Assembly (NCBI GenBank): GCA_033085395.1
Contig: JANQBS010000591.1
Coordinates: forward strand, 1-12,386
Length of the DNA stretch: 12,386 nucleotides
Source of the DNA: Xanthoparmelia taractica
Lineage: Eukaryota; Ascomycota; Lecanoromycetes; Lecanorales; Parmeliaceae
Direction: 5' to 3'
Of this stretch, positions 7,690 through 12,386 are shown in pieces; the first letter of the stretch is position 1; every line of letters begins with the position of its first letter. A program made the translations under genes and the position numbers. The notes below the pieces were generated by a model. The model had not been told where the DNA came from, ran no database searches, and worked only from the letters and a program-made list of their open reading frames with translations.

Positions 7690-8610
7690 CTCGCTTCTAA
7701 AGAATTTCTCTAAATAATCGAAGATCTATTTAAGTTAACTAAGATAGACTTTTTCAAAAAAGACTTATTTTCGCTTTCTAATATAAGAGATTACTTATCT
7801 TAGAGAAGACTTCGTAGCACGAAGAGTCGATCTACGTACTATAGTCTATTATTATTATAACTTTATCTAAGATAGTAGAGAACGTCGATAGAAGATTATT
7901 TATAATACGATATAAGCTTCTCTTTTATACGCTACTACTAATCTTACTTTATTAATAAAAGAATCTACTTTATTAGATAATTACTATTCTAGAAGCTATT
8001 AATAGATCGTTTAATAAGCTTTATCTATATATCTAACTTTCTATTAAGTTACTTTATAAAGTAATATATTATTATACTAGTAATTAACTTTGAAATATAA
8101 ATTCTAAATTTAACTACTAAGTTATTTTATATTATAATAAACTAATTCTAAATCGAGCTAACTTTTAGCTATTTTAATATATTATAGAATATTTTAAAGC
8201 GAATATTTATAGATATTTATTAATTTTTATATTATTAAGTATATATCTCTCTTTCTATAATAGCTTTAAAGTACGCGATATTCTCGTCTTAAATCGCTGA
8301 ATAAATCTTTTATATTATTACTTAAGCGATACTATATATAATAAATTCTTTTTAAATTTATCTAGCTTAATAAAGTACTAGATCTAGATCTTATCGCGTA
8401 AATACTCTAATAAAATAGTATATAACTTATCGAATAATCGCTACTTATATTCTTAAGTCTATCGACGAAGATATAGATATTATAATAGAAAAAATATCTT
8501 TCTATAATAATAATAGAAGTATCTTTAAGATCTTTAAGTTCTAAATCGAAGAAATTAACTTCTTTTATCTTATATTTTCTCTAGTTAATCTCTAATAGCG
8601 AAGTATCTAT
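7690..8610 (-). pseudogene. Gag of a fungal LTR retrotransposon, RIP relic
   Basis: One minus-strand phase is kept from about 8610 to 7880. It reads KEVNFFDLELKDLKDTS (8565-8515), IERYFFYYNIYIFVDRLKN (about 8505-8449), DLFSDLRREYRVL (about 8310), LDLELVYYNIK and VRLVVAYKREAYIVL (to about 7905). The FFDP-x-L ... FY-x-DVY-x-FVDRLK pattern is that of Gag proteins of fungal Ty3/gypsy-like elements, which also carry the CRRC finger seen at 2354-2570. TAA/TAG replace Gln and Trp codons throughout. A candidate ATG-to-ATA start (ATA GAT ACT, at 8608-8610) overlaps the TIR of B, so the real N-terminus was probably interrupted by B. Below 7880 the frame is unclear down to the MITE at 7687. Non-functional. 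Confidence 0.55.
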
Positions 8611-9231
8611 AAATTTAAAAAATTTATTTCCGCACGAATTTTGTCGGGTTCGCACGATTAGCACGATTTAATATATTTAGTCTTATTCGTCTATATCGAT
8701 AAAATTCTATTAGATTAATAATTACTTAAAAATTTAATAAATAAAGTTATTATTAGTATAATCAGCACGATTTAATAAGTAAGATAATTTTAAATTTTAT
8801 ATATAAAGTTCTCGTAAGATTCTATAGCAAGTACTTAATAATATACATTATATATTACTTCGAATACTATTATCGCGAGTATCACTCTCGCGAGAATTTA
8901 ATCTAAAACTTATAATCTTATGATCTATTTCGAAATAACGTTAAAAATCGTCGCTATATATTATTATTAAATCTCGTTATTAATTAAAAAATTTATTTTT
9001 TATAGAATTAAATATAAGATTAAGTCACGTAACTAATATTAATTATAAATATAGTAAGTAATATTTTCTAACTAAGCGAAGTTCGCGCGAATATTTAATA
9101 AAGTTATTAACTAAGTGAAATTCGTGCGAATATTTAATAAAATTACTAATTTGACGAAATTCTTAATTTTAGTTCTAGCCGCGCGATATATAATTTTAAA
9201 TTTAATAGAAACTTTTTAAATTTTATAGATA
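8604..9231 (-). mobile_element. TIR family B, complete copy, TA-flanked, 624-bp body
   Basis: The left end reads TATCTATAAATTTAAAAAAT; the right end (reverse complement) reads TATCTATAAAATTTAAAAAG, inverted and differing by one indel and a few transitions. TA at 8604-8605 and 9230-9231 are read as the target duplication. The body aligns in reverse with 4614-5199 (copy 1) and with 7193-7467. Inside are two 39-bp tandem units. No ORF is seen, so it is a non-autonomous element. Its TIR differs from that of the 272/958-bp family, so a different transposase subfamily would be needed (inference). Confidence 0.7.
9069..9162 (-). repeat. 39-bp tandem units inside B
   Basis: Two 39-bp units (9069-9107, TAACTAAGCGAAGTTCGCGC...; 9108-9146, TAACTAAGTGAAATTCGTGC...) plus a partial third (9147-9162). 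Differences between units are transitions. Copy 1 of B has a less regular version at about 4655-4735. Subterminal repeats of this type can be transposase binding sites; that role is inference. Confidence 0.7.
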
Positions 9232-9990
9232 AGACGTAAATATCGAGATTATCTATAGCTATACTAATCTAACTAGACGAAGCGATAAATAAAGTCTATT
9301 ACTTCGAGATAAGACTAGCTTCGATAATAGACTACTACGAATCTAAACCTTTCGACTTATTGATTTATCATATTACCTCTATATATTTCTTTAGTACGAT
9401 TATTAAGATTTAATAACGTAGACGTTAATTCGATATAGCGAAGAGTATAGAGAGTATTAAATTTAAAGTTAGTAAAATTACGCCGTAGCTTAATCTTATC
9501 GATTATTTAAATCTATAATTAATAATAGATTACGAGTTACTTAATAATTATAATCGATAGTTAATATTCTTAATAGTAGTAGATAAAGAATAAGACTATT
9601 TTACTCTAATAACGATAAGATAAATAATTTATTTCTCTTATTTATTAATAAGAGAAGTAAACGAGTATTTAAATTAAATAAACTTAGATAGCTTAAAGAT
9701 ATATTAAATAAATATAGAAGATAGTAGCTTAGACAATATTAGCTTAGCTATAGTTACTTTATATTATTATAATAGTAGTAATAAGAATCTTAATTAGTAA
9801 TAATCTTAGTAGTATCGTAACGCTTTTAATAATCGATTAATTAACTATTAATTAATAGTTTTAACTAATTCGGGTATTAATAATTTAAATCGATTTAATA
9901 ATTTCCTAGATAGTTGAACTATTAATCGACTAATTCAAATTATAATAATATATATAATTTGTGATTGCGAATATTCGATTACGACTACGT
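9232..9990 (+). pseudogene. Possible coding relic, family not recognised (gag-like composition)
   Basis: One plus-strand phase from 9231 to about 9990 gives protein-like text without frame changes: LDEAINKVYYFEIRLAS (about 9273-9323), DYYESKPFDLL, RRR-x-FDIAKSIES (about 9418-9455), VVDKE-x-DYF, REVNEYLN. It then becomes Asn/Gln-rich around 9786-9850 (x marks TAA/TAG read as Gln or Trp). The reverse strand reads much more poorly. The Asn/Gln-rich tail suits a Gag C-terminus, and TGCGAATAT at 9965-9973 could be the remains of a zinc knuckle, but I cannot place a Cys-His pattern. Stops are so common that the frame is weak evidence. Confidence 0.25.
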
Positions 9991-10500
9991 ATATCTAATA
10001 GCGATTAGAGAAATATTCGCCCTCCACATATTTATCAAATCTATTAGAATATAGAATAGAATACGTAGTAATTATATTAACTAAGGAGTACTAGCTAGGA
10101 AAGCGAGACTATAAGATACGCCTTAACGTGTTATGTGATCTAGTCACGTGACCCGAATTTCAAAACTCCTTCTCGAGCGTATTTTTATAGATTCTCTATT
10201 CTCTATAAAAATCGAGTAATTAGTGTGAAAATCGAAATATTTATAAGAGAATCTTTTTAAATATAGAGTAACTTATACGAGATTTAAAGTTAATAAATTT
10301 TAAAAACTTAAATACGATTAGCGCGAAGAAAATTCTCTTCTCTTATGAAAGATAAATAATTAAAGTAGAAAGAATAGATTATAATAACTAAAAACGATTA
10401 TATCGAAAAGAGAAAGATATTAATATTCGTTTTAATATCTTATATAAATATTTTATTTTTTATTAAAAAACGATTATTTAATTTTTTTTTTTTTTAAGTT
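9991..10500. other. Gene-less stretch with a RIP-spared island
   Basis: 10015-10170 is less AT-rich and keeps CpA (CCCTCCACATATTTATCAAA, CACGTGACCCGAATTTCAAA). It contains the 10-bp palindrome GTCACGTGAC (10143-10152). TATTAGAATATAGAATAGAA at 10038 resembles a RIP-altered TGTTAGAATA LTR start on the plus strand, but no partner or end is visible. 10170-10480 is uniform RIP-type DNA in which I see nothing. A 14-base T run lies at 10482-10495. Confidence 0.4.
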
Positions 10501-10870
10501 TAACGAAGATATATAAAAAATTAATAATTACGAGATCGGAGAATATATATAAGAATAAAATAAAATAATTGAATAAAATTCTTCTAACTATATCTAATCG
10601 GCTATAAGATCTTTCTCACGCAGGAATTATTTTAGAAATAAAACTTAATAATAGTAATTAATAGTAGCGGCAAATAGGGGTGAAGTACTTAAAACGCTAA
10701 TCTTTATATAGGCCAGGGCCTCTCGAAAGAGTTCTATAAATTTAATAATCGTAATAATAATTATAAATAACTATAATAATAATAATAATAATAGCTATTT
10801 AATATAAATAATAATTAGATACTTTTCTAAGTTATAGCTTTTTTAAAGAATAGCTTTCTTGAAATAAGAT
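10501..10870 (-). repeat. Probable 3' UTR/LTR region of the minus-strand Ty1/copia element
   Basis: It lies directly downstream of the copia pol relic on the minus strand. On that strand a GC-richer block (CTTTCGAGAGGCCCTGGCC, about 10711-10729) is followed by TATATAAAGA (10710-10701) and ACTTCACCCCTATTTGCCG, an arrangement like a U3 TATA box before R. AAT-type microsatellite runs lie at about 10774-10792. No LTR ends, polypurine tract or second LTR can be defined, so boundaries are nominal. Confidence 0.35.
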
Positions 10871-12294
10871 TTAAAAAGATAATTTTAGCTTAATTAGATC
10901 TCGAAAGCGATTAAACTTATTCTTATATAGAGTCTTAATAAGCTCGTCGATTATTTATTTTTTAATAAAAACGTATTCTAAAACGATGTTCTTAATAGTA
11001 ACTTACTTTCGCACGTAGTAATATTAAATATCGATATACTTAATGCGTATATAAAATTAAGAATTCTTAATTAAGATTATTATATTTTAATTATTATAAT
11101 AGATTATTATTATCTTAATAATTAAGTCGCTAAAATAAAGCTAATTAAGAAGATTATATAATTAAATAACTTTTTTAATAACTTACGTTTAATTAATATA
11201 CTCGATTTTATAGATTAAAAGCGTTACGATAAATTATCGCTTAAATAATTAATTAATCGTAGCGCTATCTACATTAAAGATATATTTAAAAATAAAACAT
11301 CGAATATCTTAATTATTAATTTAATTAGCGTTAATATATTTAAATAAAAATTTTAAATCTTCTCGAAAGACGAGTTAATAATTAATTATTTATTTAAGAT
11401 ATCGAAAGATACGTTTAATAATCTTTTAATAAGACTTATTCGAGTTAAAATCGTATTAAGATATTATTAAAATAATATAGACGATATCTAATTTAATATC
11501 TAATATTATATATATTAGCGAGTTAATAGCTAATTAATAGACGATACGAAAAGCTTCGATTATTTAAAAGTCTTCTTTAGCGGCCTAATACTTCTTTATA
11601 TCTATTAAGATAAGAATTTCTTTACTTTCTTATATATTATATTCGCTAATAAATTTCTAAATATAGCCCGCCTAATCGAGTCGTAAGATTTAATTAATTC
11701 GATCTCTAATAACGATTATATCGAGATAGTAGCTATACGCGCCTAAATCGATTATCTTAAAGCGCTTATAAAGCTTATCTTTAATGCTCTAAAATTTCTT
11801 TTTATTAAGATTAATTAATAAGATATCGTTTATATAGATAATAATAATAATAATAATATTATTAATAAAGATCGAGTAATCGATTATAATAAACTGGGAG
11901 TCTAGCTTCTTAAAATATATTATTAAGATATTATATTAAGTTCTAAGAGACTATTTTAGATCGTATAGCGTCTTCTTTAATTTATATATCTTATACTTAT
12001 TATTAACTTTAAAGTTAATAAGCTATATAACGTAGATAATTTTCTTCACGTTATTATATAGAAAGATTATTTTAATATTTATTTATTTTAGCTTTTAATT
12101 TAAAACTATCGCTAAAGCGAAGATAATTTTATAATTTATAAATTTAATAACGAAGACGAAAGTCTTATTAAAGTCTATACTCTTACGTTATTTGAAGTTA
12201 TATATTATTTAATAAGCCTTATAGCGAGCGATCTCTTTTTAAGGTTTACGCTTAATTTTATAAATCTATTTATTCTCTAAAATATACGCGTTTA
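10871..12294 (-). pseudogene. Ty1/copia Pol: reverse transcriptase plus RNase H, RIP relic
   Basis: One minus-strand phase is kept over ~1.4 kb. RT motifs in order: IYKIKRKP and EIARYKA (about 12263-12210), IDFNKTF (about 12178-12158), FLYNNVKKIIYV (12064-12030, consensus FLYGDVEEEIYV), YKLKKTLYDLK-x-SLRT-x-YN (about 11986-11930, consensus LKKALYGLKQSPRxWY). YIND follows at 11836-11825 in place of YVDD, then DLGAYSYYLDIIVIRDR (11753-11699). RNase H and tail: IIIYYNN (about 11110-11090, consensus CDN), RIKYIDI-x-YYYVRK (11047-11005), LEYVFIKK-x-IIDELIKTLYK, NKFNRFRDLIKL (about 10920-10886), with a TAA at 10871-10873 as likely stop. Catalytic Asp residues are changed to Asn (YIND, YNN), and Gln/Trp are TAA/TAG. 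The 5' part (integrase, gag) lies beyond the MITE at 12297 and the window edge. Confidence 0.9.
11838..11860 (+). repeat. AAT-type microsatellite within the copia relic
   Basis: An (AAT)n run just beyond the YIND site. On the coding strand it lengthens a run of ATT (Ile) codons, so it probably arose by slippage after RIP lowered complexity. Confidence 0.6.
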
Positions 12295-12296
12295 TA

Positions 12297-12386
12297 TGGG
12301 TCGGAAAGATGTGGTATATTTGATGGTATGGGACCAGTTTTTCGAATACCATATCGAAAGGTATGGGATATCCCATACTTCCATTG
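12297..12386 (+). mobile_element. 272-bp-family MITE, partial (window edge)
   Basis: The first 90 bp of the family in the same orientation as 6919-7008, with about six transitions (first base C to T; GGAAAGATG for GGAAAGGTG). The TA target site is at 12295-12296. It is inserted in the copia reverse transcriptase relic, just upstream, on the minus strand, of the segment reading IYKIKRKP. The remainder lies outside the window. Confidence 0.85.

Noticed and set aside
4614..9231. One 4.6-kb transposon with ~600-bp inverted repeats (B copy 1 and B complete copy as its ends)
   Set aside because: The complete copy has its own TIRs and TA at both ends, and the DNA between the copies consists of unrelated pieces on different layers. 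Two independent insertions explain it better.
10482..10495. Poly-A tail of a LINE on the minus strand (T14 on plus)
   Set aside because: No LINE-like sequence precedes it on the minus strand, and homopolymer runs are common in this AT-rich DNA.

Overview
This window looks like nuclear heterochromatin of a filamentous ascomycete (Pezizomycotina). It is very AT-rich, TpA is everywhere and CpA/TpG are nearly absent over long stretches, while CpG survives. That is the mark of repeat-induced point mutation (RIP). I find no intact protein gene, rRNA or tRNA. Everything that can be identified is a transposable element or the relic of one. Relic reading frames are recognised by family motifs read through TAA/TAG at positions that should be Gln or Trp. 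An open frame alone means little here, because TGA is rare for the same RIP reason.

Layout. 1-104: a MITE end, cut by the window edge, inserted into a minus-strand Ty3/gypsy-type element that fills about 107-4613. From high to low coordinate that element shows a TGTTA-starting LTR candidate (4435-4613), an uncertain gag stretch, a Cys-rich finger segment (about 2354-2570), a retropepsin-like domain and linker, and the start of the reverse transcriptase (107-290). A 958-bp TIR element (1396-2353) sits inside it and, once removed, leaves the frame continuous. 4614-5199: a copy of a second TIR family (called B here), interrupted exactly where the LTR begins. 5219-5774: two 158-bp direct repeats with a 239-bp spacer. 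5783-6917, minus strand: a nearly complete but dead tyrosine recombinase. 6919-7687: a complete 272-bp MITE, a fragment of B and a truncated MITE. About 7880-8610, minus strand: a Gag relic of a fungal LTR retrotransposon. 8604-9231: a complete B element with TA flanks. 9232-9990: a weak plus-strand coding relic. 10871-12294, minus strand: a well recognisable Ty1/copia reverse transcriptase plus RNase H relic, cut at 12295 by another MITE copy that runs off the window.

How the parts relate. The RIP-ruined long elements form the old layer. The short TA-flanked TIR elements (272 bp, 958 bp) lie on top and keep much more CpA, as expected for sequences inserted later or too short for efficient RIP. 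The most interesting point is the recombinase relic followed within 10 bp by a repeat-spacer-repeat block. This matches the 3' end (B1-A2-B2) of Ngaro-type tyrosine-recombinase retroelements, although a Crypton-like origin is not excluded. All protein identifications come from reading the sequence and remembered family patterns; no search was run.
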